From: Bacteroidota bacterium
GTDB lineage: Bacteria > Bacteroidota > Bacteroidia > AKYH767-A > 2013-40CM-41-45
Assembly: GCA_016721305.1 (NCBI GenBank)
Contig: JADKIH010000011.1
Location: 62,001-126,000 of the forward strand
DNA: 64,000 bases
Direction: 5' to 3'
The notes under the pieces are model-generated. The model had not been told where the DNA came from. It was given only the letters and a program-made list of their open reading frames with translations, and searched no databases. Positions 30,343 to 38,543 of this stretch are shown one piece after another. Position 1 is the stretch's first letter. Each line of letters starts with the position of its first letter. The translations under genes were made by a program, and so were the position numbers.

Positions 30343-30372
30343 CCCGTAACTCGCAACCCGCTACCCGCTACC
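30321..30372. repeat. GTAACCC heptamer array, right arm
   Basis: Seven units of GCAACCC/GTAACCC/GCTACCC, inverse to the array at 29722-29816. It contains the stop codons of both the four-helix-bundle gene (plus strand, 30340-30342) and kdsB (minus strand, 30368-30370). Confidence 0.92.
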
Positions 30373-31099
30373 TAATTTTCAACAGATCATCCGGCGTATC
30401 AATCGAAATACTTTCCAAAGAAGTTACCGCTGCTTTAATACGATATCCGTTTTCGATCCAGCGTAATTGTTCGAGCGACTCGGTGATTTCTAGATTGGTT
30501 TTTTCTAAGGCGGCCAACTCTTTTAACACACTCACTTTATAGCCGTAAATGCCGATGTGCTTGTAGTATGTCGAATGTTTCAGCCATTCCTGCTCAGGGA
30601 AATTCCGATTGTATGGAATCGGTGAGCGAGAAAAATAAATGGCTTGCATATCTTTATTCAGAATCACTTTCACATTGTTGTGATTGAAAAGCTCGGTCGG
30701 ATCGGTGATCTTTTTTACTAATGTGCCAATCGTCGTATCGGCTTCATTGAATTCGCTGCAGAGGAGATCGATTTGCTCGGGATGAATGTATGGTTCGTCG
30801 CCCTGAATATTGATAACAACATCGCACTTTGCATCTGAATGCTGAGCCATCACTTCGGCACAACGATCGGTGCCGCTCTGATGTTGGGGTGAGGTCATCC
30901 ATACTTCGCCACCGAATTCTTTCACATGATTCATAATGCGATCGTCGTCGGTCGCTACCACTACTTTGGAGAGCAGCTTCGCCTGAAGGCATTGTTCATA
31001 TACACGTTGAATCATACTCTTCCCATGAATGTCGACCAAAGGCTTTCCGGGAAAACGTGTGGATCCAAAACGAGCGGGAATGATTCCGTAAATAATCAT
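30368..31099 (-). CDS. kdsB: 3-deoxy-manno-octulosonate cytidylyltransferase
   Basis: Intact, 243 residues. It activates KDO with CTP to CMP-KDO for lipopolysaccharide inner core. Nucleotide-binding N-terminus IIPARFGSTRFPGKPL, then VVVATDDDRI, TSPQHQSGTDRCAEV, VVINIQGDEPYIHPEQI, YFSRSPIPYNR, KHIGIYGYKV and ITESLEQLRWIENGYRI are all diagnostic. Shows that the cell makes a KDO-containing LPS. A -7 promoter box lies 73 bases upstream. Its stop codon is in a repeat array. Confidence 0.97.
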   Translation of the reverse strand: MIIYGIIPARFGSTRFPGKPLVDIHGKSMIQRVYEQCLQAKLLSKVVVATDDDRIMNHVKEFGGEVWMTSPQHQSGTDRCAEVMAQHSDAKCDVVINIQGDEPYIHPEQIDLLCSEFNEADTTIGTLVKKITDPTELFNHNNVKVILNKDMQAIYFSRSPIPYNRNFPEQEWLKHSTYYKHIGIYGYKVSVLKELAALEKTNLEITESLEQLRWIENGYRIKAAVTSLESISIDTPDDLLKIR

Positions 31100-31171
31100 G
31101 TGGGTTAGTTCAGGTTGTGTTTACGTTAACGGAAAAACGGGAACTCCATTGCGATGGCCCTTTCCGCTTGT

Positions 31172-31179
31172 CAAATATA
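31172..31179 (-). promoter_or_regulatory. Promoter -7 box for kdsB
   Basis: On the minus strand the sequence reads TATATTTG, an exact match to the Bacteroidota TAnnTTTG box, with TTTTG 16 bases upstream as a -33 element. It is placed 73 bases before the kdsB ATG. Confidence 0.65.
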
Positions 31180-31204
31180 ACGTAAATCACTCGCTCAAAA
31201 AACA

Positions 31205-31230
31205 AAATGCCGGAGAATCCTCCGGCATTT
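31205..31230 (-). terminator. Intrinsic terminator of the dps-ahpC-ahpD unit
   Basis: Perfect 11-bp stem AAATGCCGGAG / CTCCGGCATTT with a 4-base loop, and a T-rich tail on the minus strand. It lies 12 bases past the corrected ahpD stop and just upstream of the kdsB promoter. Confidence 0.9.
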
Positions 31231-31242
31231 CCAATAAATCGC

Positions 31243-31831
31243 TTAAATCAGACTCACTAACCCTTTCATCACTGCGGTGAACCGGACGGCATCAAAGATC
31301 CGTTGCTCTGTCCCACCATGCTTCAACACCGACTCTTCATGCGCAGATACATAACTCACACCCATTAAGAGCCGAAATACATAAACTTAACAATTCAAAA
31401 AACTCTTTCCCCAGGAGCGGACTCATCATGATGCTCATTTTAATTCCGGCCGGAGTTTTTTCGTAAACTTCTTTTTTCGCAAAATGCCGAAAACGGTAGA
31501 ATACATTATTCACCTGAAGTAAAGAAACACAAGCAACGGTTTCTGCTAACTCCTCAGGACTTGCGCCGGCTTCGGCAGCTTTGATACTGAAGCTTGCCTG
31601 TAATACTTCGTTGCGTTCATTCACTGCTACGGCATAGGCCAAAAGCATTTTCTCCTTTTCAGTCAATGTTTCCAACTTTAAAACATTGCCGACATTTATC
31701 TTTAAATCGCGCAAATACTTCGTGTGATTTTCGGCTATCGAGCGGAGTGCCGGAAGCATTCGATGATTATCGATGCCAAGTATCGCCAACAAATCATTTA
31801 GCGTTTCATTCTGAATCGTTGTTTCCATCAT
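31243..31831 (-). CDS. AhpD-like carboxymuconolactone decarboxylase family protein, one frameshift
   Basis: About 196 residues after correction. All-helical AhpD fold with SPEELAETVACVSLLQVNNV and LNGCELC. The frame runs into a stop after CELCICA, but with one base added reads CELCVSAHE, the CxxCxxxH active site of AhpD, and continues ESVLKHGGTEQRIFDAVRFT to a stop at 31243. AhpD passes electrons to AhpC using this thiol pair. Its ATG overlaps the stop of ahpC by one base. Confidence 0.87.
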
Positions 31832-32385
31832 TATGCAGTTAAAGTTGCTTCACCTTTTTTCCAGTTACACGGACAAAGTTCATCGGTTTGTAATGCATCG
31901 AGCACACGAAGAACTTCTGACACATTGCGGCCTACGCTTAAATCATTCACGCTTACCCAGCGGATGATGCCTTGAGGATCGACGATGTACGTCACACGAT
32001 AAGCGACTTTTTCTGAAGCTTCTAAAATGCCCAGTTCTTCTGCGAGTGACTTAGATGTATCGGCCAGCATCGGGAATTTCAAATCGCGCAAGTCTTTGTG
32101 ATCTTTTCTCCACGCAAGATGAACGAACTCCGAATCGGTTGAAGCGCCGATTAGCATCGCATCACGGTCGCGGAATTCACCGAAGTTTTTGTTGAACTCG
32201 GCGATTTCTGTCGGACAACCGAAGGTGAAATCTTTCGGCCACCAGAACATCACCAGCCACTGATTGGCATCTTTGTGATCTTCGGAACTGATCGTTGTTA
32301 TTTCTTTTCCGTCTTCCAGACTGACAACGGCTTTTTTCGAATACGCAGGAAACTGACTTCCTACAGAGAGAATGCTATTTTTCAT
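31831..32385 (-). CDS. ahpC: Alkyl hydroperoxide reductase AhpC-type peroxiredoxin
   Basis: 184 residues, intact. Peroxidatic Cys57 in WPKDFTFGCPTEIAEF; resolving Cys candidates at 171/173 in ELCPCNWKKGE. WRKDHKDLRDLKFPMLAD and YIVDPQGIIRWVSVND are typical of the AhpC/Prx1 group. Reduces hydrogen peroxide and organic hydroperoxides. With an AhpD partner next to it rather than AhpF, it resembles the AhpC-AhpD pairs of actinobacteria. Lies 20 bases after dps. Confidence 0.93.
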   Translation of the reverse strand: MKNSILSVGSQFPAYSKKAVVSLEDGKEITTISSEDHKDANQWLVMFWWPKDFTFGCPTEIAEFNKNFGEFRDRDAMLIGASTDSEFVHLAWRKDHKDLRDLKFPMLADTSKSLAEELGILEASEKVAYRVTYIVDPQGIIRWVSVNDLSVGRNVSEVLRVLDALQTDELCPCNWKKGEATLTA

Positions 32386-32405
32386 GAGTTATTTTTTATG
32401 ATTGT

Positions 32406-32852
32406 TTATTTTTCAAGATGACTTTTTAAGAACCATGCATTTTTTTCGTGATCACGAAGAAGTCCTGTGAGGAAATCTTCGGTGCCTGAATCACCTATTT
32501 CATCGGCCAGAGCAATACCTTTTTTCAAGAAGGTGACTAATACTTCTGTCGCAGCAATCAGCGTCTCGAGCACACGCGGAAGTTTACTCAGAGCAACAGC
32601 AGGAGTTTTGATTTTCGACAGATCCGACAATTCGCTAAATGAAGATACAGGAGTGCCGCCGATCATTCGGTTTCGTTCGGCGATTTCATCGAGACGCTCA
32701 TTGGAGGCTGAGTACAATTCTCCCAGGTATTCGTGCAGGGGCTTAAACTGAACGGAAATGAGATTCCAATGCGCATTGCGGGTTAAAAAGGCAAATGCGG
32801 TTTCGGTGGCCAGTAGTTGATTAAGATAAGACTGAAGCTTGTTATTTTTCAT
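32406..32852 (-). CDS. dps: Dps ferritin-like DNA-protection protein
   Basis: The ATG at 32852 (MKNNKLQSYLNQLL) gives 148 residues; the frame extends upstream to 32918 without need. Ferroxidase residues lie in RNAHWNLISVQFKPLHEYLG and SNERLDEIAERNRMIGG, and the C-terminal helix in TEDFLTGLLRDHEKNAWFLK. Dps dodecamers oxidise ferrous iron with hydrogen peroxide. First gene of the minus-strand peroxide operon, divergent from oxyR. Confidence 0.93.
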   Translation of the reverse strand: MKNNKLQSYLNQLLATETAFAFLTRNAHWNLISVQFKPLHEYLGELYSASNERLDEIAERNRMIGGTPVSSFSELSDLSKIKTPAVALSKLPRVLETLIAATEVLVTFLKKGIALADEIGDSGTEDFLTGLLRDHEKNAWFLKSHLEK

Positions 32853-32993
32853 GATTTGTGTTTTTCGAAGATGATGGTTTAACTTTTTGATCCCGGCCTT
32901 TGCACCGGTGAGTTGCATTTTGATGACACAAATGTCGGCCTAAAGACCTCATAAGTAAAATTGATTATCTTTATACCTCCATTACTAATATCT

Positions 32994-33934
32994 ATGACTC
33001 TAGTCCAACTCGAATACATTCTGTCCATTGCCGAAACAGGCAGTTTTTCCGAAGCCGCACGCCGGAATTTTGTTACACAGCCGACGCTGAGCATGCAGGT
33101 AAAAAAGCTGGAAGAGGAAATCGGATCTGTGTTATTTGACCGAAACGCTCAACCGATTCGTCTCACTCCAACGGGCGAAGAGTTCGTTAGTCGTGCGCGC
33201 CGCGTGATTCAGGAATTCAAAATGCTCGGACAATTCGCCAAAGAGGAGAAAGGCGAAATCAAAGGTGAATTGCATCTGGGAATTATTCCGACGCTTGCTC
33301 CTTACCTGCTCCCGCTTTTTGCCGGAAAATTTATAGCCGCTTTCCCATTGGTAGAATTACACGTAACCGAATACACGACGGAAGAAATCATTGCACGACT
33401 GAAAAACAATACGCTCGATTGCGGAATTCTGGCTACGCCTCTACATGAAAATGCCATTCAGGAGCGTCCGCTTTTCTACGAAGCTTTCGTTGCCTACCTA
33501 TCTGCTAAGCACGAATTACTCAAAAAGAACACGCTTACCGCGGCCGATCTTGACTCGGAAGAAACATGGATTTTGCAGGAAGGACATTGTTTCCGAAATC
33601 AGGTGATGAATTTCTGCCGCTTCAAAGGCAATAGCAAGCATGCGCGACTCTTCTACGAATCAGGAAGCCTGCTTACATTGAAAAAGATGGTGGAGAATGA
33701 AAAGGTATGACGGTGCTACCCGAAATGGCGATAAAAGACTTCACGACAAAAGAGATGAATCATGTCCGTTACTTTAAAACACCGGAACCGGTAAGAGAAA
33801 TTTCTCTCGTGATGGCCCGCCAGGTGATAAAAGAAAAATTAATCGGTGCTTTACAAGAAACGATACTGAAATCCATTCCGGAACGAATGAAAGCACATCG
33901 CCACAAAACAAAAGTGATAGCAATTGAATCGTGA
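32994..33934 (+). CDS. oxyR: OxyR-type LysR regulator, one frameshift
   Basis: LysR-type activator with an N-terminal winged helix (MTLVQLEYILSIAETGSFSE, TQPTLSMQVKKLEEEIG). The redox cysteines fall at positions 199 and 208 (EGHCFRNQVMNFC), the same numbers and spacing as E. coli OxyR. The frame ends at 33710 (MVENEKV) and the rest, MTVLPEMAIKDFTTKEMNHV, runs on in another frame to 33934; adding one G at 33705 joins them. About 313 residues corrected. Divergent from dps-ahpC-ahpD, which it very likely controls from the 141-base gap. Confidence 0.92.
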
Positions 33935-33944
33935 TACAGCAAAA

Positions 33945-33969
33945 AAAAGAGAGCCTTTCGCTCTCTTTT
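33945..33969. terminator. Bidirectional intrinsic terminator
   Basis: Stem AAAAGAGAGC / GCTCTCTTTT with a 5-base loop, A-run before and T-run after. It lies between convergent oxyR and the TonB receptor gene and can serve both. Confidence 0.9.
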
Positions 33970-33973
33970 TTCT

Positions 33974-36280
33974 TTATAAGGTAAATGTGACCTGTCCGAC
34001 AAATATCCTCGGCGCTTGCATATCGGCCGGGCGCTGCATGTAGATGTTGTTCAGCAAATTTTTTACGATGAAAGCTAGCTCTACGTTCTTCGAGAATCGG
34101 CAGGAAGTGCGAAGATCGTATACAATATCGCCACCGGTGTGATTGGCACGATAATGCCCGATTCCCAGTCCCGGAGGAAAAGCGAAATCGAGAAGACCGC
34201 TGACGAATATTTTATCGACGTTTTCCATTCGGCTCATATAATGTACGCTCAATCCGGCCGAGAACTTTCTCCATTTAAAATCAATGTCCCCTTTGAGCAT
34301 GTGACGCGAACGATACTTCAGAAAATCCGTGGAGTCGCTGCCTTTAACTGATGCTACTCCGACTTTCGTCGTGTACAAGCTATCGTACGTCAGCTGCATC
34401 GGATCGAGATACGTGTAGCCGAAGAGCATCGTCATTGTAAGATCGCCTACTAACTTACCGGTGCCACCGACAGAAATGTCTACGCCTTGAATGCGGGTAT
34501 CGCCGACATTCATCGACTTAAAACCATTTCCGATAAACGGATCGGTGAACTTGCCCCATTGAGCGAAGGCAAACTCCATCATGTTCTTATACTCATTACG
34601 AAATGCTGCAATGTCGATGTAACCAACCCAATCACGTACTTTATAATTCTGACGGATCCCCAATTCATAACTGATTCCTTTTTCCGGCGTTAAATCCTGA
34701 TTCGGATAGACAACAAGGCTTCCGACATTGGTACGAATATATTTCTCGGCAATAGAAGGGAAACGATATCCTTGTCCGGCCGATGCACGGATATATGTTT
34801 CCTTCAGCAAATGATAATTTACTCCGGCACGGAATACCGGCGTTATCTCATCGGAGTAATCATCTACTTTATTCTTCTCTGCACGACCGCCGGCGGAGAA
34901 CGTAAACTTCTTCCACTTTAAATCGCCCTGCAAATACATCGCCTGCTGATTGCCGTTGTGATCGCCGTACAATTCGCTTTTTACGAGAGAATTCACGCCA
35001 ACAGCTCCGGCTGTGATTGTGAAATTTTCACTAAAGCGTTTCTGATACTGCAATTCGTAGTAAGTCAGATTCGCCGTAGAATTCTGACTCGTGTTATTCT
35101 CATTCTTCGTTCCAAACCAACGCGTGCGCAAACGAATCGTATTCCCTTTCTTATCGCTGTATGTAACGAACGGATCTACATTGGTACGATATGTTCTGTA
35201 ATTACTCAGCGTATTGCTTGCCGGAATGTAAGCTCCCGTCGTATCATTTTGCCAAAGGAAAAACAATGTTCCTTCCGTTGTCATCGTATTAAAATTCACT
35301 CCGGCACTGAGTCCGTCAATTTTCTTGAAACGATAACGGGTATTGATATTGAATCGTCCGCGTAATTCTATTTCACCCTGGCGATATCCTTCATCCAAAA
35401 AAGTATTTGATCCGACAGTCAAATCGAGCTGTCCGATTTTCCGGCTATGAAAAAAGCTGTTACCCGCTGTCTTCAGCATGCGGCTCCCCCACCATTTGAG
35501 ATTGTATTCTTTGCCATCGATTTTAAAAACAGGTTTATCGTACACACCGGTAAACATCGAAACACGTGTTATCGGCTCTGACTTTGGATAAGCCGTGCGA
35601 ATATTAATTACTCCATTCAATGCTGACGAACCGAACAGCACGCTGCTGGCTCCTTTAATGACTTCGACCTGCTCGAGATTTTCAGTCGGGAGGAATGTCC
35701 ATTTCGCATCGTTGGCATCGGCTGTGAGCTGAGGGAGATCGTCAACGAGAGCTTGTACACGACTTCCGGCGCCGTAACTCCATCCGCTGCCTCCGCGGAT
35801 ATTGGCCTGACCATCGACGATGTTTACTCCGGGAATCTGATCGATGGCATCTTCCATGGTCACCGTATTTTTTTCGTGAATAGCGGATGGTTTCACTACT
35901 TCCATTGACACTGTTACTTCTTCGATGCGCTGTTCAAACTTTCCGGCACTAATGACAACGGTTCCGAGTTCCTGTGAAGAAGGTGTCAGGCGGATGATGA
36001 TGATCTGTGTTTCGTCATTGCCCGTCAGATTCATCACCAATCGTTCCGTATTGAAAGAAACCATTTTCACCGTGAGGACGTGACGACCTATCAAAGTACT
36101 CACATTAAAACTTCCGTTAATGTCGGTTGCGGCAATGGCTACCGAATCGAGCGACACCGTTGCGCCGGCAATGCTTTCGCCCGAAACGGCATCGATCACT
36201 TTTCCATTTATGTTAACGCTTTGCGCATTCACCGCATTTATTAGAAAAAATGCAACGAGCAGAAGGAGGCAATTTCTCAC
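33974..36280 (-). CDS. TonB-dependent outer-membrane receptor
   Basis: GTG at 36280 gives a signal peptide (NCLLLLVAFFLINAVNAQ) and about 768 residues; the frame is open to 36340. In order: a carboxypeptidase-regulatory-like domain (NINGKVIDAVSGESIAGATV), a TonB-box-like stretch (SQELGTVVISAGKFEQ), the plug (EDAIDQIPGVNIVDGQANIRGG, VEVIKGASSVLFGSSALNGV) and a 22-strand-type barrel ending FVGQVTFTL. No SusD partner is adjacent, so glycan uptake through a SusCD pair is unlikely; a metal chelate or vitamin is more plausible. Substrate not determinable. Confidence 0.92.
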   Translation of the reverse strand: MRNCLLLLVAFFLINAVNAQSVNINGKVIDAVSGESIAGATVSLDSVAIAATDINGSFNVSTLIGRHVLTVKMVSFNTERLVMNLTGNDETQIIIIRLTPSSQELGTVVISAGKFEQRIEEVTVSMEVVKPSAIHEKNTVTMEDAIDQIPGVNIVDGQANIRGGSGWSYGAGSRVQALVDDLPQLTADANDAKWTFLPTENLEQVEVIKGASSVLFGSSALNGVINIRTAYPKSEPITRVSMFTGVYDKPVFKIDGKEYNLKWWGSRMLKTAGNSFFHSRKIGQLDLTVGSNTFLDEGYRQGEIELRGRFNINTRYRFKKIDGLSAGVNFNTMTTEGTLFFLWQNDTTGAYIPASNTLSNYRTYRTNVDPFVTYSDKKGNTIRLRTRWFGTKNENNTSQNSTANLTYYELQYQKRFSENFTITAGAVGVNSLVKSELYGDHNGNQQAMYLQGDLKWKKFTFSAGGRAEKNKVDDYSDEITPVFRAGVNYHLLKETYIRASAGQGYRFPSIAEKYIRTNVGSLVVYPNQDLTPEKGISYELGIRQNYKVRDWVGYIDIAAFRNEYKNMMEFAFAQWGKFTDPFIGNGFKSMNVGDTRIQGVDISVGGTGKLVGDLTMTMLFGYTYLDPMQLTYDSLYTTKVGVASVKGSDSTDFLKYRSRHMLKGDIDFKWRKFSAGLSVHYMSRMENVDKIFVSGLLDFAFPPGLGIGHYRANHTGGDIVYDLRTSCRFSKNVELAFIVKNLLNNIYMQRPADMQAPRIFVGQVTFTL

Positions 36281-36373
36281 AGTATATTGATTGTAATTGG
36301 TAACGATGGGTAGTAATTTCGCCGATCCCGGCGCCAACAATATTACATTAATAATGAATATCTAAACAATCGT

Positions 36374-37486
36374 ATGAGAAGTGATGATGAACAGCTGATG
36401 CTTCAAATCGCCCTGCATCTGCTGCCGGGAATCGGGCCGGTGCTGGCGAGAAATCTGGTCAGCTATTGCGGCAGCGTGGAAGAAGTTTTTCGGAAAAAGA
36501 AATTTCACCTTGAGAAAATCCCTGGTATCGGAAGCGAACGGGCTGAGATGATCGTAAAACATAAATTATTCGATCAGGCCAAAGAGGAAGTAAAGTGGAT
36601 TCGAAATCATGGCATTCGTCCGTACTTTTTCCTCGACAAAGATTATCCGGCCCGTTTAAAAAACTGCGACGATGCTCCAGCCCTGCTTTTTGCCAAGGGA
36701 GAAATGGACTTGAATGCCGAACGTATCATTGCCATCGTCGGAACCCGTCATATTACCACGCACGGAAAAGATGCCACCGAAAAACTGGTAAGTGAGCTGG
36801 CGGAGTTTAATCCCGTCGTCATCAGCGGACTTGCCTATGGCGTCGATATTACCGCACATATGGCGGCCGTGAAAGCCGGATTGCCGACGATTGGCGTTGT
36901 GGCTCACGGATTGGACAAAGTGTATCCAACGGAGCATATAAAGGCCGTGGAGCGAATGTTTCCAAACGGTGGACTTCTCAGCGAATACATTCATGGCGTG
37001 AAACCCGACAAAGAACATTTTCCGATGAGGAACAGAATTGTAGCCGGATTGTGCGATGCCGTCATCGTGATCGAATCGGCTAAACGCGGTGGCGCACTCA
37101 TCACAGCTGAGATCGCGAACAGTTACAATCGCGACGTCTTCGCCATGCCCGGGCGAGTGACTGATTCGTTCTCCGCCGGCTGTCACGAGCTCATCCGACA
37201 AAACAAAGCGACAATCTTCACCAATGCCGCTCACATCGCCGATGCCATGAACTGGAACGTCTCCGCTCCCGAAAAGAAAAAAACGAAGCAGCTCGTCCTC
37301 TTCAACGAACTCAGTCCCGACGAAAAAAAGCTCGTCACCATTCTCCAAAACCAATCTCAATCTACGCTCGACGAGATCGCCATTACATGCGACCTACCTG
37401 TCAGCAAAGTATCCACTCTCCTCCTGAAACTGGAGTTTGACGGAGTGGTGAGAGCGTTGCCGGGAAAAGTCTTTTTATTGCAGTAA
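36374..37486 (+). CDS. dprA: DNA processing protein DprA
   Basis: 370 residues, intact. Loads RecA on incoming single-stranded DNA in transformation. An N-terminal helix-hairpin-helix part (LLPGIGPVLARNL, IPGIGSERAEMI) is followed by the DprA Rossmann core: AIVGTRHITTHGKDA, VISGLAYGVDITAHMAAVKA, GLLSEYIHGVKPDKEHFPMR, NRIVAGLCDAVIVIESAKRG, GALITAEIANSYNRDVFAMPG. A winged-helix DML1-like C-terminus (LDEIAITCDLPVSKVSTLLL) ends it. The stop TAA is the first triplet of an AAGTAGT array. Confidence 0.96.
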   Translation: MRSDDEQLMLQIALHLLPGIGPVLARNLVSYCGSVEEVFRKKKFHLEKIPGIGSERAEMIVKHKLFDQAKEEVKWIRNHGIRPYFFLDKDYPARLKNCDDAPALLFAKGEMDLNAERIIAIVGTRHITTHGKDATEKLVSELAEFNPVVISGLAYGVDITAHMAAVKAGLPTIGVVAHGLDKVYPTEHIKAVERMFPNGGLLSEYIHGVKPDKEHFPMRNRIVAGLCDAVIVIESAKRGGALITAEIANSYNRDVFAMPGRVTDSFSAGCHELIRQNKATIFTNAAHIADAMNWNVSAPEKKKTKQLVLFNELSPDEKKLVTILQNQSQSTLDEIAITCDLPVSKVSTLLLKLEFDGVVRALPGKVFLLQ

Positions 37487-37668
37487 GTTGTAAGTAGTAA
37501 GTAGTAAGTTGACTTGGAGTTGGGGCGGATGGGGATGGGGGACGGTTTGGGGTTTCAAATAATTTTAGAATTATACTCCCGAAAAGGATTAACGTAAGCA
37601 GGAAGCTTCAACACTTCCAGCGATCAATAGTCAACTTACTACTTACTACTTACTACTTACTACTTACA
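37484..37668. repeat. AAGTAGT heptamer arrays, inverted pair
   Basis: Left arm 37484-37512 starts in the dprA stop codon and ends GTTGAC. Right arm 37629-37668 begins GTCAAC and holds about five TACTTAC units. The ~115-base loop has no gene. The pair lies between convergent dprA and the SWIB gene. Confidence 0.92.
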
Positions 37669-37684
37669 GGCCAACGGCCAAAAA

Positions 37685-37711
37685 AAAAGCCACCCCGCAG
37701 GATGGCCTTTT
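37685..37711 (-). terminator. Intrinsic terminator of the SWIB gene
   Basis: Imperfect stem around GCCACCCC...GGATGGC with an A8 run on the plus strand, i.e. a T-run on the minus-strand transcript, 22 bases after the SWIB stop. Confidence 0.75.
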
Positions 37712-37732
37712 GTCTTCTAATCAATGGTCTGA

Positions 37733-38119
37733 TTAAGAAAGGTGTTTGTAAACAAGCTTTGTCATTTCGAACATAGAAACTTGTTTTTTACCACCGAATA
37801 CTTTTTTCAAGTTTTCGTCAGCATTGATGTTACGTCTTTCTTTAGCATCTTGAAGTTTGTTCTTCTTGATGTAATCCCAAAGGCGTTTAGTAACCTCCGT
37901 ACGTGGAAGCGGTTTGCTACCTACGATTGGCTGGAGAGTTTCGCTAATGTTCATAGGCTTCATGAAAGCAGCATTTGGTTTGCGTTTCACTTTAGCTTTA
38001 GCTGGTTTTTTAGCAGCAGCTTTTTTCTTAGCAGGAGCTTTAGCCTTCGCTTTAGCTTTAGCTGGTTTTTTAGCTTTGGCTTTTGCCGGAGCTTTTTTCT
38101 TAGCTTTTTTAGTTGCCAT
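37733..38119 (-). CDS. SWIB/MDM2 domain protein with histone-H1-like tail
   Basis: 128 residues in two parts. Residues 1-47 are almost only Lys, Ala and Pro (repeats of KKAPAKAKAKKPAKAKAKA), like histone H1/Hc1 tails. Residues 50-128 form a SWIB domain: FMKPMNISETLQPIVGSKPL, RTEVTKRLWDYIKKNKLQDA, NINADENLKKVFGGKKQVSM. SWIB domains are best known from eukaryotic chromatin remodellers and Chlamydia; bacterial copies are thought to act in nucleoid organisation. A DNA-binding chromosomal protein is the likely role. Confidence 0.9.
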   Translation of the reverse strand: MATKKAKKKAPAKAKAKKPAKAKAKAKAPAKKKAAAKKPAKAKVKRKPNAAFMKPMNISETLQPIVGSKPLPRTEVTKRLWDYIKKNKLQDAKERRNINADENLKKVFGGKKQVSMFEMTKLVYKHLS

Positions 38120-38222
38120 GATTTTTAAAATGATTTAAGGTTTTCTATGCACAAATCAACGAAGTATTTCAGAGTGAAAACACATTCACTCCAAGAAGTT
38201 TTCCACAATCGCAACGTCTGCT

Positions 38223-38402
38223 TTTCATAGGAGAAATCATGCACTTTGCCCGTCGTTTGCAGGGTACAGATCGTGTCGTCATAGTGCGCATTTCATTTTC
38301 TCCTCTGAAAAACATTAATTTCATAGGGGAAATGCGCAAAACCTCCAAAACGCCCGTGAATAGCGGGTTTCAGAGCTTCTCTCCTATGAGAAAATACATG
38401 CC
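38223..38402. other. Three TTTCATAGGAGAAA-like motifs in a 424-base gap
   Basis: Copies at 38223-38237 and 38319-38333 and an inverted one at 38378-38395 (TTCTCTCCTATGAGAAAA). The middle copy is the right arm of an imperfect palindrome 38285-38338 with ends TGCGCATTTC and GAAATGCGCA. Further on, AATAATATTGATATTATT (38459-38476) is a perfect AT dyad. No gene is seen between the divergent SWIB and MORN genes; these could be operators. Confidence 0.45.
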
Positions 38403-38543
38403 TGTAACGCTAACACTCAGTCTCTCAGCGAGTGAAAAAATTGGATTTGCCCAATCGTAATAATATTGATATTATTGTATGGAGTACGGCCGGGTTTTGA
38501 CGTTATTCACAATTGAGCCCGCGTTTTACACACCTAAAGAACC

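Noticed and set aside
36656..37360. Long open frame antisense to dprA (234 codons)
   Set aside because: dprA on the other strand has full family motifs; the antisense frame has none and is a codon-bias shadow.
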